Below are positions 23,661 to 35,211 of a stretch of DNA of 64,000 bases, piece by piece (positions within the stretch are counted from its first letter, which is position 1; each line of letters begins with the position of its first letter). The position numbers and the translations under genes were made by a program. Source of the stretch: Halichoerus grypus (lineage: Eukaryota; Chordata; Mammalia; Carnivora; Phocidae); contig NC_135721.1 in the NCBI RefSeq assembly GCF_964656455.1, positions 82,874,754 through 82,938,753 of the forward strand, read 5' to 3'. The notes under the pieces are model-generated. The model was given only the letters and a program-made list of their open reading frames with translations. It ran no database searches and had not been told where the DNA came from.

Positions 23661-24020
23661 AGCAGACTGTTCCAGCTGGAGATTTTAAGGGTGAGCAGAA
23701 GCTGCATCTCTGGCTCATTTCAGGTCCCATCCCAGTTCCCACTAGGGAACAAGCAGGCTCTTACCCTCAGTCCAGGAACGCTGGAAGGGAGCTATACGTT
23801 GTGTTTGCCCACGCAGATGTCACTCATTTTACTTGGAGAAGCTAGCACCTGCCATTTGTAGAGAAATTTTGCAATGAAAATAATTTCCTTTATTCTTTTC
23901 TCTAAAAGTGCCAGACACCCTCATTTTCCATGCCAGTTGTAAAATTGGTATCTCCTGTCCCAAGAAGCACAGTGATGGCTGTTTGGTAGACAGTATTTGT
24001 CATCTATGTCCTCTTAAAAA

Positions 24021-24346
24021 GTGATTCTCAAACTTGAAAGAGCTGAGGCTCCTGCTAAAATGCAGATTCTGCTTCAGGAGATCTGGGGAGATCTCCAGAG
24101 TCTCCTGGTCGCACAGACTCCCAGGTGATGTCAATCCCGGGTGCACACTTACAGCCTCAAGCCTCCCACCAGCTGCTCACACACTGACCCATCAGAATCA
24201 CCTGGAGGCCTGGCTGAAACTCAGCTTGGTAGGCCTCACCTGAGAGGTTCTGATCCAGTAGGTCAGGGGCCTGAGAATTTGCATTTGTAAAAAGCTCCTG
24301 GGGAGGCTGATGCTGCTGATCTAGGGACACACATTGAGAACCACTG
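24021..24346. mobile_element. MER5A-like hAT-Charlie relic, extended or doubled
   Basis: Terminal inverted repeats GTGATTCTCAAACTTGAAAG on the left and CACATTGAGAACCACTG on the right. Internal marks are CAGAATCACCTGGAGG, GATCCAGTAGGTCAGG and GAGAATTTGCATTTGTAA. At about 325 bp it is longer than a normal MER5A, so two copies may be nested. Confidence 0.8.
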
Positions 24347-25917
24347 ATGTATTTGTTGATAAAGCTTAAGGGTTATTTGCATACTCATTTTACGTCCTGT
24401 AGGAAGAAAGTTCTTAAACACCTACATGATCAATTTCAAATTCAACCGCGGTAAAATTGAAAACATTTGTGTGTTTATTTTCATGCCCACCCCTATGGTT
24501 GTAGATTGAGGTAGTGGATTTTGGAAGGAAATATTCATTTTCTTAGAGTTGTCAATTAATAAATAATTACTTTTATCAGCTACAGTAACACGCTACACTC
24601 ATTAGTCTTAAAATCATTTCACTGAGTTGTAGCAAGTTAGAGAGTCGACCTCACAACCCTTATCCAGAAGGCGCACTGCAAAGTACTTTTTACTCCAAGA
24701 CGTGGGTGTAGTTTTGCCGCACAAGCAGCAGGGGGCAGCAACGCCGCCTGTATCTTACACCTGCTCTGAACAATAAAACTAAATAGAAACATGGAGCTGT
24801 GGCGTTTGGCTTTGTTACTGGAGCAAAACTGAATGGTCTGCATAAGGATATAGTAGTTATAATTAATGTATTGCGATTTACCAGATCACAACAGTTCCAG
24901 AGCTTAAATGTCTTAATTCCAAAAGAGAACAATGACGGTAAAAATATTTTAGTAAAGTGTAAAATATAAAAATATGAATGTAAGGTACAGAAGAAATAGA
25001 TGAGCCTTAAATGCTTACTTAATATAAATATGTCCTATGAATCTACTTGAAAATATCAATGAACCATGTATTTATCATTTCGTGCAGAAATACCTGCTGT
25101 GAACAGTGCCTTCCCCTTCTTGCTGAACTGAACTGAATCTGGTTGTCCCTCTGAGGAGCTCTGCTCGGAGAAGTCACTTGTCCTCTGCCCACTCAAGGAG
25201 GGACTGCTCTTCTTCTCACACCCATCCTACCTCCAGGCCTCCAGGGAAGCAACGGTCCTATTTGCTCCTCGCTGTCACTTCCGAATCCTCGTGCCCCTTT
25301 CTGTGCCACCACATGCCCCCGCCCACCAAGAAGAAGCTTTGCCGCCCATACCATAGACTCTAGCACCTGACCCGTATGGCTAGAAGTACCCATTGAGGTC
25401 GCCCTGCCTCATTCCTTAAAGATTTTAGCTCCCGGCTCCTGCTCTGTCCCCAGCACTTCTCCTACATTCAAAATGTCTCCACATCTGCTGGATGATCCCT
25501 CCAGTACCCTGGCCACTCAGTCACCTCCTTCTCAGTTCCAGGATCCTGTTGCCCACCCAACATCAGTCACATCACAGGCCTCATCATGATCAGACCTGTG
25601 CACCCTCGTCACCTCAATTCCGGCAGCCCACTCCCCGCCACGCACCTCTATTTCCCAGCCATGCATCTGCACGCCAGTGATTCTCTGATCCCCTTGGGAC
25701 CCACAACCGCCACGGCCAGATCTGCCCTCAGTCCCTCCCCTCCTTCTCTTCCTCCTGCTTCCCTCCCCACCCAGCTTGGACCCCAGAGCCCGCCATTGTA
25801 ACCATTCCCCTCCCACACCCCCAATACTTCTGCCGGTCCTCCCACAGTCTCCCTGTCTCCCCAAACTTACAGCCCTTCCGCCCCCAACCTCAGTCTCATC
25901 AGATAACCTCATTTTCT
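24347..25917. other. Unique interval with one candidate CTCF site
   Basis: No gene found. The right part (25180-25915) is C/T-rich and may be an old L2-like sequence, but I cannot prove it. ORFs such as 25532-25912 on the minus strand reflect that composition. Confidence 0.35.
24725..24743 (+). promoter_or_regulatory. Candidate CTCF site
   Basis: GCAGCAGGGGGCAGCA matches 13 of 14 positions of the CTCF core on the plus strand and is identical over 16 bases to the site at 13791. Surrounding sequence is AT-rich with local CpGs (AACGCCGCC). Occupancy unknown. Confidence 0.45.
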
Positions 25918-26565
25918 TTCCTTTTTTATTGAAATATAATTGACCTACAAGGTTATACTAGTTTCAGGTGTACAAATCCTGACTTGACAAGTCTATGCAT
26001 TACTCCATGCTCACCACTATAAATACAGCCACCATCTGTCACCATACAACGTTATTACAATACTGATCCTATTCCCTGAGCTGTACCTTTCATCTCTGTG
26101 ACTTATGTATTTTGTAACTGGAAGTCTGTACCTCTTAATCCCCTTTCTCTATTTTTGCCCATCCCCCACGCCCCCCCCCTTTGACAACTACCGTTTGTTC
26201 CCTGTGTTTAAGAGTCTGTTTTTTGTTTGTTCGTTTGTTTTGGTTCTGAGATTCCACCTGTAAGTGAAATCATACGGTATTTGTCTTTCTCTGTCTGACT
26301 TATTTCACTTAGTGTAATACCCTCTAGGTTTATCCATGTTGTTACAAATGACAAGATCTCATTCTTTCTTATGGCTTCTTTATATACCCTTTTATAGATA
26401 TAATCACATCTTCCTTGTCCATTCATCTATCGATGGATACTTGGGTCGCTTCCATATCTTGGCTACTGTGCATAATGCTGCAATGGACATAGGGCTGCTT
26501 ATATCTTTTCGAATTAGTGTTTTCATATTCTCAGGGAAATACCCAGTAGTGAAATTACTGAAAAA
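25918..26565 (-). mobile_element. L1 3' end relic
   Basis: Minus-strand L1: 'TTTTTATTGAAATATAATTGACC' (3' UTR start in reverse), 'GATTCCACCTGTAAGTGAAATCATAC', 'CTGACTTATTTCACTTAGTG', 'CATTCATCTATCGATGGATAC', 'AAATACCCAGTAGTG'. Older than the L1 at 29430. Confidence 0.9.
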
Positions 26566-26579
26566 AAAATCAATCAAAA

Positions 26580-27974
26580 GAGGACGTCTGCATCCACCTA
26601 CCTACCTGTGTCTGCCCAAACTCGGCCTTCCCTCCTGTTACTGTGCATGAACTGCTGTTCTCCTAACCAAGGCCAAATCCTTCACCTGGACACTAAACTC
26701 CATCTTTTTCCACCATCTCAAGGACAGGATTCCAGCAATTCTCTTCCCACTCTCTTCTGCATTGTTGGCTTTCTCCTCTTCTGCATCACTCCCATCAGGA
26801 AACAAACAAGTACTTATTTCTCTCATCCTGTAAAAGAGACAGAGAGAAGGAGGGATAGAGAGAAGGAGGGATAGAGAGAAGGAAGGGAGGAAGGAAGGGA
26901 GGAAGGGAGGGAGGGAGAAGCCTTTGTTAACTTCTCCCTCTAACCTCTGCTCCATTTCTTAGGTCCTATTTAAAGACAAACTTCTCAAGGAGTTCCCCCT
27001 ACTGTCACCTCTGCCCTCCTCGCCTCCCATTTTCTCTGGAATCCACTGCACAACACTGGCTTCAGTCAAGGTCACCTTCACACTCCTGGGTCTCAGCCCT
27101 TATTTTCTGTGCCTCCTGCAGCCTGGGGCATGGTTGATTGCTTCCTCCTTCTCGGAATGCCTTCTCTTTGGAAACCATATCCTTTCTTAATTCTCCTTGT
27201 ACATCGATGAGAGCTCTTTCTCCATCTGTTTCACCAGTTCATCCTCAACTCCCTGAGTGTCCCCAGGCCCTAGAGTGCGGTCATTGGTCGGCTGCTCTTT
27301 CCTATTCACGCTTTCTCCCAAGTGATATCTTCAGTCTTGTGGCTCTGCTATTGACGGTGATGGACATCCTTAATGAAGGTCTTTATCCTGGACCCCTCCC
27401 TCCTGACGTGTATCTCCAACCTCCCACACAATGTCTTCTGGAAATCATCTCAAAAGAACCTCAAATTTTACATGGCAAAACCTTGCTTCTTCTAGAATCT
27501 TCTCCATCCTGGTGGGTAGACAACAGTATCCTTGGACCTTGAGTCCACATCATTAGCAAATTCTATCTACTCTGTCTCAAAATATACCCAGAATTCAACT
27601 ACTTCTCCCAACTCTTAGCATCACCTCTCCCTAGCCACTTTGCCTTACTTTATCATAACTGCCTCATACCTGGTTCTTCCTGTTCACTTCCTTTTCCCCC
27701 ATAGACTGTTCTCAAAATAGCAACAAATATGATCTTTTAAACACCTAAGTTGCATCATGTTCCTTGACTCAAACTTCCAACAGTTGTTCATCTCTCTTTA
27801 GAGCTAAAGTCAGAGTTCTCACAGTGACCCATCTTGCACCATCTCTGCCATCTTGCCCACCGCCCCCCTTCCCACTGCTGTCCCCTGTGCATGCCTCCTG
27901 GTAACACCGGGCTCTGCTGCACTTCAGTCACACTGAACATATTCTCTTCTGCAGGTCCCAACACCTCAAATGCC
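26580..27974 (+). mobile_element. Long LINE L2 relic
   Basis: From about 27540 onward the L2 sense text is clear: 'CTACTCTGTCTCAAAATATACCCAGAATTCAACTACTTCTCCC', later 'TGTTCTCAAAATAGCAACAAATATGATC', 'AGCTAAAGTCAGAGTTCTCACAGTG'. The part before 27100 is less certain. It ends where an MLT1 LTR begins. Confidence 0.6.
26827..26925. repeat. GA-rich simple repeat
   Basis: GAGAGAAGGAGGGATA units, then GGAAGGGAGGAAGGAAGGG. A purine-only tract of about 95 bases that could form triplex DNA. Confidence 0.9.
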
Positions 27975-28330
27975 TTACTCAGCGCAGGCTGCTATAACCA
28001 AATGCCACAGACTGGGGAGCTGAAATGACAGGCATTCACTTCCCAAGGTCTGGAGGATGGAGGTCCAAGCACAGGAGCCGACAGATCCAGTGTTTGGTGA
28101 GAGCCTGCTCCCCGACTTACAGACACTTACTGTCTCGCTGTGGCCTCCCAAAAAGAGGGCTCTAGTCTCTTCCTCTTCTTCTAAGGAGATGAATCCCAGC
28201 ATGGGGGCTCCACCCTTCTGACCTCACTAACCCTAATGACCTCCCACAGGCCCTACCTCCAAGCCCCATCTCCTTAGGGGTAGGCCTTCCATATGAATGT
28301 TGGGGGGACACAAACACGGGGCCCATAACA
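27975..28330 (-). mobile_element. MLT1-type MaLR LTR
   Basis: Same family as 23162-23513: GCAGGCTGCTATAACCAAAT, CACAGACTGGGGAGCTGAAA, 'CCCTAATGACCTCCCACAGG', 'GGGGGGACACAAACACGGGGCCC'. Minus orientation, solo. Confidence 0.8.
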
Positions 28331-28516
28331 TCCCAGACAGCCCTCTGTGGACTTACCCATTGCCTTCTTGGCTCTTTTCTAATATCTCCTTATCAGGTGC
28401 CTTCTGAAAATGGTAAATTCATAAAGCCCTAAATTTTTCATGACCAATACAATGACTGCTGCCTATTTATCAACTTGAGCATAAAAATGAGAATTTGAAA
28501 ACATACTATCTGAAAG

Positions 28517-28712
28517 GGTTTTTTTTGAAGATTTTATTTATTTATTTAACAGAAAGACAGAGAGCACAAGTAGGCAGAGCGGCCAGCAGAAGGAGAAGGA
28601 GAAGCAGGCTCCCCGTTGAGCAGGGAGCCGGACGTGGGACTGGATCCCAGGACCCTGGGATCATGACTGAGCCTAAGGCAGCTGCCTAACCAACTGAGCC
28701 ACCCAGGCGCCC
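28517..28712 (-). mobile_element. SINEC, minus strand
   Basis: Reverse-complement SINE with AAGATTTTATTTATTTATTT and ACTGAGCCACCCAGGCGCCCC. TSD CTGAAAG at 28510-28516 and 28713-28719. Confidence 0.94.
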
Positions 28713-28719
28713 CTGAAAG

Positions 28720-29219
28720 TTTTGATCACTGGGAAATCGTTGCTAGTCCGTGGGCAGGGAGTGGGAGAGCCAGGTAACAGCAAGGCTTGTCGCTAGAAGT
28801 TCTACAGAAGCTAAAGGAGGCAAAGCTCCCACAGCTCTCTTGAAAAGATCCACCAGTGTCCTCCATGTGTTTATGCTGTGATTTCCTTTGCACATTTCTC
28901 AGACCCTGAACATCTGAGCTGGGTCCTCCTCTTAGGACCTGAACCTTGCTCCAGGAAATGTGTGATGTACTCAGCAGCATCCTCAGACAGAGCTAGTTTG
29001 TATATATTTGTTATCACCAAGGTGGTCCTGCCCTTGTGGTGTAGATTGGTAGATTGGGCCCCTGCCTGTCTGACAGTCATGGGCAGATCACATACTCAAC
29101 AAGCATCAGAAACTACATAAAATGGTCCTTTTCAGGAGAGGATCATGTTTAAAGTTATTTGGGATGAATTATTTATTTGGATGCTTCTCACATTTAAATT
29201 CCCAGATAAATAACCTCCA
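28720..29219. other. Unique interval
   Basis: 500 bases with no recognised gene or repeat. Confidence 0.4.
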
Positions 29220-29350
29220 ACTGTAGTAATGGTAACAGTGGCGGCCACATCTATTAACCACTGTGACAGGGTTTTACATGAATAATCTAATTCCTGATTC
29301 CACAACACTGCAGAGAAGTCAAAATTCAATAAAGTGGAAAATTCAGACAT
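29220..29350 (-). mobile_element. MIR relic
   Basis: 'CTATTAACCACTGTGACAGGGTTTTACATGAATAATCTAATTCCTGATTCCACAACACTGCAGAG' follows the reverse-complement MIR pattern. Confidence 0.55.
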
Positions 29351-29412
29351 TCAACAGCCTCCTCCTTCCCATAATTTGGTAATCGATCCTGAAGATCAAA
29401 TAAATCTAATTT

Positions 29413-29429
29413 ATGGCTTAAGCATTTCT
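29413..29429. repeat. L1 target-site duplication, 3' copy
   Basis: ATGGCTTAAGCATTTCT, identical to 32738-32754. It directly abuts the T run (29430-29439) that is the poly(A) tail of the minus-strand L1. Confidence 0.95.
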
Positions 29430-32400
29430 TTTTTTTTTTATTGTTATGTTAATCCCCATACATTACATCATTAGTTTTAGATATAGTGTTCCATGATTCA
29501 TTGTTTGTGCATAACACCCAGTGCTCCATGCAGAACGTGCCCTCCTCAATACCCATCACCAGGCTAACCCATCCTCCTACCCCCATCCCCTCTAGAACCC
29601 TCAGTTTGTTTTTCAGAGTCCATCGTCTCTCATGGTTCTTCTCCCCCTCCGATTTCCCCCCTTCATTCTTCCCCTCCTGCTACATTCTTCTTCTTCCTTT
29701 TTTCTTTCTTAACATATATTGCATTACTTGTTTCAGAGGTACAGATCTGAGATTCAACAGTCTTGCACAATTCACAGCGCTTACAAGAGCACATGCCCTC
29801 CCCAGTGTCCATCACCCAGTCACCCCATCGCTCCCACCCCAACCCCCACTCCAGCAACCCTCAGTTTGTTTCCTGAGATTAAGAATTCCTCATATCAGTG
29901 AGGTCATATGATACATGTCTTTCTCTGTTTGACTTATTTCGCTCAGCATAATACCCTCCAGTTCCATCCACGTCGCTGCAAATGGCAAGATCTCATTCCT
30001 TTTGATGGCTGCATAATATTCCATTGTATATATATACCACCTCTTCTTTATCCATTCATCTGTTGATGGACATCTTGGCTCTTTCCACAGTTTGGCTATT
30101 GTGGACATTGCTGCTATAAACATCGGGGTGCACATACCCTTTCGGGTCCCTACTTTTTTATCTTTGGGGTAAATACCCAGTAGTGCAATTGCTGGATCAT
30201 ATGGTAGCTCTATTTTCAACTTTTTGAGGAACCTCCATACTGTTTTCCAGAGTGGCTGCACCAGCTTGCACTCCCACCAACAGTGTAGGAGGGTTCCCCT
30301 TTCTCCGCATCCCCGCCAACATCTGTCATTTCCTGACTTGTTAATTTTAGCCATTCTGACTGGTGTGAGGTGGTATCTCATTGAGGTTTTGATTTGGATT
30401 TCCCTGATGCCGAGCGATATTGAACACTTTTTCATGTGTCTGTTGGCCATTTGGATGTCTTCTTTGGAAAAATGTCTGTTCATGTCTTCTGCCCATTTCT
30501 TGATTGGATTCTTTGTTCTTTTGGTGTTGAGTTTGATGAGTTCTTTATAGATTTTGGATACTAGCCCTTTATCTGATATGTCATTTGCAATTATCTTCTC
30601 CCATTCTGTCAGTTGTCTTTTGGTTTTGTTGACTGTTTCCTTTGCTTTGCAAAAGCTTTTTATCTTGATGAAGTCCCAATAGTTCATTTTTGCCCTTGCT
30701 TCCCTTGCCTTTGGCGATGTTTCTAGGAAGAAGTTGCTGCAGCTGAGGTCGAAGAGGTTGCTGCCTGTGTTCTCCTTTAGGATTTTGATGGACTCCTGTC
30801 TCACATTGAGGTCTTTCAACCATTTGGAGTCTATTTTTGTGTGTGGTGTAAGGAAATGGTCCAGTTTCATTCTTCTGCATGTGGCTGTCCAATTTTCCCA
30901 ACACCATTTGTTGAAGAGACTGTCTTTTTTCCATTGGACATTCTTTCCTGCTTTGTCAAAGATGAGTTGACCATAGAGTTGAGGGTCCATTTCTGGGCTC
31001 TCTATTCTGTTCCATTGATCTATGTGTCTGTTTTTGTGCCAGTACCATACTGTCTTGATGATGACAGCTTTGTAGTAGAGCTGGAAGTCCGGAATTGTGA
31101 TGCCGCCAGCTTTGCTTTTCTTTTTCAACATTCCTCTGGCTATGCGGGGTCTTTTCTGGTTCCATACAAATTTTAGGATTATTTGTTCCATTTCTTTGAA
31201 AAAAGTGGATGGTATTTTGATGGGGATTGCATTGAATGTGTAGATTGCTCTAGGTAGGATTGACATCTTCACAATATTTATTCTTCCAATCCATGAGCAT
31301 GGAACGTTTTTCCATTTCTTTGTGTCTTCCTCAATTTCTTTCATGAGTATTTTATAGTTTTCTGAGTACAGATCCTTTGCCTCTTTGGTTAGATTTATTC
31401 CTAGGTATCTTATGGTTTTGGGTGCAATTGTAAATGGGATCGACTCCTTAATTTCTCTTTCTTCTGACTTGTTGTTGGTGTATAGGAATGCCACTGATTT
31501 CTGTGCATTGATTTTATATCCTGCCATTTGACTGAATTCCTGAATGAGTTCTAGCAGTTTTGGGGTGGAGTCTTTGGGATTTTCCACATAAAGTATCATA
31601 TCATCTGCAAAGAGTGACAGTTTGACTTCTTCTTTGCCGATTTGGATGCCTTTTATTTCTTTTTGTTGTCTGATTGCTGTGGCTAGGACTTCTAATACTA
31701 TGTTGAATAGCAGTGGTGATAGTGGACATCCCTGCCGTGTTCCTGACCTTAGGGGGAAAGCTCTCAGTTTTTCCCCATTGAGAATGATATTTGCTGTAGG
31801 TTTTTCATAGATGGCTTTTATGATATTAAGGTATGTACCCTCTATCCCTATACTCTGAAGAGTTTTGATCAAGAAAGGATGCTGTACTTTGTCAAATGCT
31901 TTTTCTGCATCTATTGAGAGGATCATATGATTCTTGTTCTTTCTTTTGTTGATGTATTGTATCACGTTGATTGATTTGCGGATGTTCAACCAACCTTGCA
32001 GCCCAGGGATAAATCCCACTTGGTCGTGGTGAATAATCCTTTTAATGTACTGTTGGATCCTATTGGCTAGTATTTTGGTGAGAATTTTTGCATCCATGTT
32101 CATCAGGGATATTGGTCTGTAATTCTCCTTTTTGATGGGGTCTTTGTCTGGTTTTGGGATCAAGGTAATGCTGGCCTCATAAAATGAGTTTGGAAGTTTT
32201 CCTTCCATTTCTATTTTTTGGAACAGTTTCAGAAGGATAGGTATTAATTCTTCTTGAAATGTTTGGTAGAATTCCCCTGGGAAGCCATCTGGCCCTGGGC
32301 TTTTGTGTTTTGGGAGATTTTTGATGACTGCTTCAATTTCCTTAGTGGTTATAGGTCTGTTCAGGTTTTCTATTTCTTCCTGGTTCAGTTTTGGTAGTTG

Positions 32401-32737
32401 ATACATGTCTAGGAATGCATCCATTTCTTCCAGGTTATCTAATTTGCTGGCATAGAGTTGTTCATAATATGTTCTTATAATTGTTTGTATTTCTTTGGTG
32501 TTGGTTGTGATCTCTCCTCTTTCATTCATGATTTTGTTGATTTGGGTCATTTCTCTTTTCTTTTTGATAAGTCTGGCCAGGGGTTTATCAATCTTGTTAA
32601 TTCTTTCAAAGAACCAGCTCCTTGTTTCGTTGATCTGTTCTACTGTTCTTTTGGTTTCTATTTCATTGATTTCTGCTCTGATCTTTATTATTTCTTTTCT
32701 CCTGCTGGGTTTAGGCTTTATTTGCTGTTCTTTCTCC
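29430..32737 (-). mobile_element. L1, 5'-truncated, carnivore lineage, recent
   Basis: A 3,308-bp minus-strand L1 insertion. From its 3' end: poly(A) seen as T run 29430-29439, 3' UTR about 29440-29889, then the ORF2 remainder up to 32737. ORF1, the 5' UTR and the endonuclease domain of ORF2 are absent, as in a normal 5'-truncated copy. A perfect 17-bp target duplication flanks it, and the inferred first-strand nick (TTCT/GA) fits the loose L1 YYYY/RR site. The open 949-codon frame and intact TSD indicate a comparatively recent insertion. Confidence 0.97.
29440..29889 (-). repeat. L1 3' UTR with internal duplicated segment
   Basis: Two related segments, about 29510-29605 and 29770-29872, share the layout 'cagYgct...gcccTCC...ccatcacc...cccatc...CCCTCAGTTTGTTT'. 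They look like an old duplication within the 3' UTR of this L1 lineage. Confidence 0.6.
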
Positions 32738-32739
32738 AT
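29890..32739 (-). CDS. L1 ORF2 protein fragment: reverse transcriptase and C-terminal Cys region
   Basis: A 949-codon frame without internal stops. L1 ORF2p normally nicks DNA and reverse-transcribes its own RNA at the nick; it is usually about 1,275 residues, so about the first quarter, including the whole endonuclease domain, is missing. Visible RT marks are [11 protein letters not shown] (about 147-157), [11 protein letters not shown] (275-285, motif A), [13 protein letters not shown] (333-345) and FADD (377-380, the catalytic motif). The C-terminal region has C807-x3-C811-x7-H819-x4-C824. The ATG at 32737-32739 takes two of its bases from the host target site, so it is not the native start. 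With no promoter and no endonuclease domain it cannot be an autonomous element. Any RT activity would need transcription from a neighbouring promoter. Best treated as a truncated retrotransposon ORF. Confidence 0.93.
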   Translation of the reverse strand: MEKEQQIKPKPSRRKEIIKIRAEINEIETKRTVEQINETRSWFFERINKIDKPLARLIKKKREMTQINKIMNERGEITTNTKEIQTIIRTYYEQLYASKLDNLEEMDAFLDMYQLPKLNQEEIENLNRPITTKEIEAVIKNLPKHKSPGPDGFPGEFYQTFQEELIPILLKLFQKIEMEGKLPNSFYEASITLIPKPDKDPIKKENYRPISLMNMDAKILTKILANRIQQYIKRIIHHDQVGFIPGLQGWLNIRKSINVIQYINKRKNKNHMILSIDAEKAFDKVQHPFLIKTLQSIGIEGTYLNIIKAIYEKPTANIILNGEKLRAFPLRSGTRQGCPLSPLLFNIVLEVLATAIRQQKEIKGIQIGKEEVKLSLFADDMILYVENPKDSTPKLLELIQEFSQMAGYKINAQKSVAFLYTNNKSEEREIKESIPFTIAPKTIRYLGINLTKEAKDLYSENYKILMKEIEEDTKKWKNVPCSWIGRINIVKMSILPRAIYTFNAIPIKIPSTFFKEMEQIILKFVWNQKRPRIARGMLKKKSKAGGITIPDFQLYYKAVIIKTVWYWHKNRHIDQWNRIESPEMDPQLYGQLIFDKAGKNVQWKKDSLFNKWCWENWTATCRRMKLDHFLTPHTKIDSKWLKDLNVRQESIKILKENTGSNLFDLSCSNFFLETSPKAREARAKMNYWDFIKIKSFCKAKETVNKTKRQLTEWEKIIANDISDKGLVSKIYKELIKLNTKRTKNPIKKWAEDMNRHFSKEDIQMANRHMKKCSISLGIREIQIKTSMRYHLTPVRMAKINKSGNDRCWRGCGERGTLLHCWWECKLVQPLWKTVWRFLKKLKIELPYDPAIALLGIYPKDKKVGTRKGMCTPMFIAAMSTIAKLWKEPRCPSTDEWIKKRWYIYTMEYYAAIKRNEILPFAATWMELEGIMLSEISQTEKDMYHMTSLI

Positions 32740-32754
32740 GGCTTAAGCATTTCT
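32738..32754. repeat. L1 target-site duplication, 5' copy
   Basis: ATGGCTTAAGCATTTCT, perfect match to 29413-29429. Marks the truncated 5' end of the L1. Confidence 0.95.
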
Positions 32755-33249
32755 GAGTATGTGTTGAAAAGAGAAGAAGAGTAGAGTAGGTGTTTGGTAA
32801 CACATGGGAGAAAAGTGGAGAAAAGATCATTAAAATAATGGCCAATCGTGGACCTGGCAGCATCCCTTCTGATTGGTCCATGGCCATGCCATGAAGCTAT
32901 TGATAGTTTGAATGTACATCCCTGCGCTTGACTCTCAACAGTGTTCAGCCCTGTGTTGTCCTCCAGGAGGGCCTACCCTCTACAATCCCCACCCACTGCC
33001 TCAGAAACCACATCTCCAACCCTGGACACCCCTCTCCCTATGAGTACATGTCCCCAAGGGTCTGAGTCATTCTGTCTGAAATAATACACCTGAGCTACAA
33101 AAGGAGGGAGAATGACCTTTGTTGACTGGAGTCCTTTGAGGTGGGTACAGACACACCCAGTTGATGCCCTGTGAGATCCCAACCATACTGAGTTGTAGTT
33201 CTGAGACTTCATGACTTTATTCTTCCAGCTGTGGGGGAATGGCTGCTAC
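32755..33249. other. Unique interval
   Basis: About 500 bases, no gene or named repeat. A CCAAT-like CTGATTGGTCC occurs near 32869 without other promoter marks. Confidence 0.35.
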
Positions 33250-33252
33250 CTT

Positions 33253-33298
<46 letters not shown>

Positions 33299-33316
33299 TA
33301 CATGCACACACACATA
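33250..33316. repeat. (CA)n microsatellite
   Basis: About 20 uninterrupted CA units, then CGCACACGTACATGCACACACACA. Likely polymorphic. Confidence 0.97.
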
Positions 33317-34968
33317 ACATGCATTTCCCAACGGCAAGTATCCATTTCTCAGAGTGAGCACAATCGAAGGAGCACCGTCTAATAGCACCATATTATCTGA
33401 GGCCACCTGGATCACAATGGAATTAATACTTCCCAAAATCTCACATTATTTTGTGAATCACAGGTGGTTATCTTTTTTTTCCCTTGGTGCATTTTCATAT
33501 ACACTGTCAGGGTGTATAAATAAGAAAAGGAATCATAGCTGAGTATAAATTTCTAAACTGCCAATCCATAGCCAAACAAAGACTCAGCAGAAGCTTCCAA
33601 ATCCTTGTTTGTGGGGGCCCAATTAAATTACTGGACAAGGTAACTCCGCACTCCACCCCCAGTCTGTGGTTAGGATGAAGGCTGATAACTTTCTTCTTCC
33701 AGTTGAAATAATATCCACTAAATATGGAGAAGGGAATATTCAGTCTACCCCAAGGAGATAATATCCCCTTCGCAAGGGACAATGCATGTGAGGGTGCCCC
33801 CATTTCGGAAACTGCCATGGCCAAAAAGGGCCCAGGAGAAAAGGCCATCCCTGAGATGGATCAGCAACCAGAAACAATGATGCCACAGCTCATGTTGACA
33901 GAGGCGATCCAGTCAAGCAAGGAAAACACACTGTCACATTGGTCCAGTGACGTCTGTTCAAGGGCCAGGCAGTGATCAGCAGTGATCAGCAGTGAGGAGT
34001 GAGAGAAGAATTGGAGGCATGTGGATAGGAAATCCTGAGCTGCTAGCGCTGGGCAGGTAAAGCAGGGAGCCCTGAGTGGTCTGCTCATGGTGGCAGGCTT
34101 TTGCTACTGGTTGGAGTGTAGGTGAGGCCATGAGCCCTTGGAAGGAGTTGAGCAGTGTGCATCCCCAGGCTGTCAGGGTGCTTCTCTAGCAGAAACAACA
34201 AATCCAGCACATTCCAGATGGTAGAAAATAAGACCGTCACTGACTCCAGACTCATTATCTCCCTCTTCCACAATGGGAAACACATTTCCAGATTGCTTCA
34301 GCAGTCACCCAGCATAACACTGAGAAGCCCAGTGAGAGTCTCCTTCCCTTATTAGACTAATCACTGTGGTTGGGGTGATGATAGATCTTACTAACTTGGC
34401 TGGTCCTTGTGTCCACACAAGGGTAGGGAGAGGAGAGCCCCCAAACCACCTACACAGAGCAGGATTGCTAAGGAACAGAGGAGAGGCAATTCTCCAGAGA
34501 AAAAGATGTGGGGATGAGGAAAAAATAAATTAAAAATGTCCAGTATAATGTAATTGATAGATTTTCATGTAAAAGAGTGATTTGATTTGAAATATTCATT
34601 TCTAGGAGTCATTACTCATCCAGATTGGAGAGGTTTTTATTTAATCTAAGGAAACACTTTTTTCAAAAAAAACCCATAAAAAACAGAACTGTTTAAAAAG
34701 AGAAGACAAAAATGAAATGCCCTGCTTCATAAAGTGGAGAACCGAGGTGGAATTCTGGCTTTGGATGGAAGGGTGAGTCAGATGATGTGCAAAGTCAAGT
34801 TCACACAGACATCAAAATCCTAGGATTCTAGGATTCTGTTGTGTTGTTCAAAGAGACGAAGAAAGCACATACTCAGAAATATAAACATGGAGGCCGCAAT
34901 GAGCAAGATTTGGCTGTTACAAATGTTCTTTTCTCCAGAATAAGATTGAATCCTCACCACATAGAGCC
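33317..34968. other. Unique interval
   Basis: About 1.65 kb with no recognised repeat. An ATG-initiated 83-codon frame (33724-33975, MEKGIFSLPQGDNIPF...) is less repetitive than the other shadows, but I do not recognise it and see no splice or promoter support. A triplicated CAGTGATCAG-like motif lies at 33972-34000. Confidence 0.35.
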
Positions 34969-35019
34969 TGACCTGAGCCGAAGGCAGACGCTTAACTGAC
35001 TGAGCCACCCAGGCGCCCC
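34969..35019 (-). mobile_element. SINEC head-only fragment
   Basis: About 51 bases matching the reverse complement of the SINE 5' head: TGACCTGAGCCGAAGGCAGA...ACTGAGCCACCCAGGCGCCCC. The body, tail and A run are missing and there is no TSD. An unusual 3'-truncated remnant, 190 bp before the minisatellite. Confidence 0.85.
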
Positions 35020-35211
35020 TGCTTTCTAGAATTTTAAAATCATTCCTTTATATGATGTTCCATGATTAAAGTAAATAACAAAAATCTTTGACCTAATCTT
35101 CCAGGAGAAACAATCCTGTTCAACATAGTTATCAGACTAATACCAATTTCCTGATTTCTTTTCCAGGAAAATCTGTTGTAGTGACTTTGTCTATACTTCC
35201 TGAACTAGTAT
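35020..35211. other. Unique left flank of the minisatellite locus
   Basis: About 190 bases, AT-rich, between the SINE head fragment and the outer boundary of the inverted arm. Nothing recognised. Confidence 0.5.

Noticed and set aside
33724..33975. 83-codon ATG ORF with protein-like composition
   Set aside because: Not recognised, short, without promoter or splice support. Left as unexplained, not as a gene.
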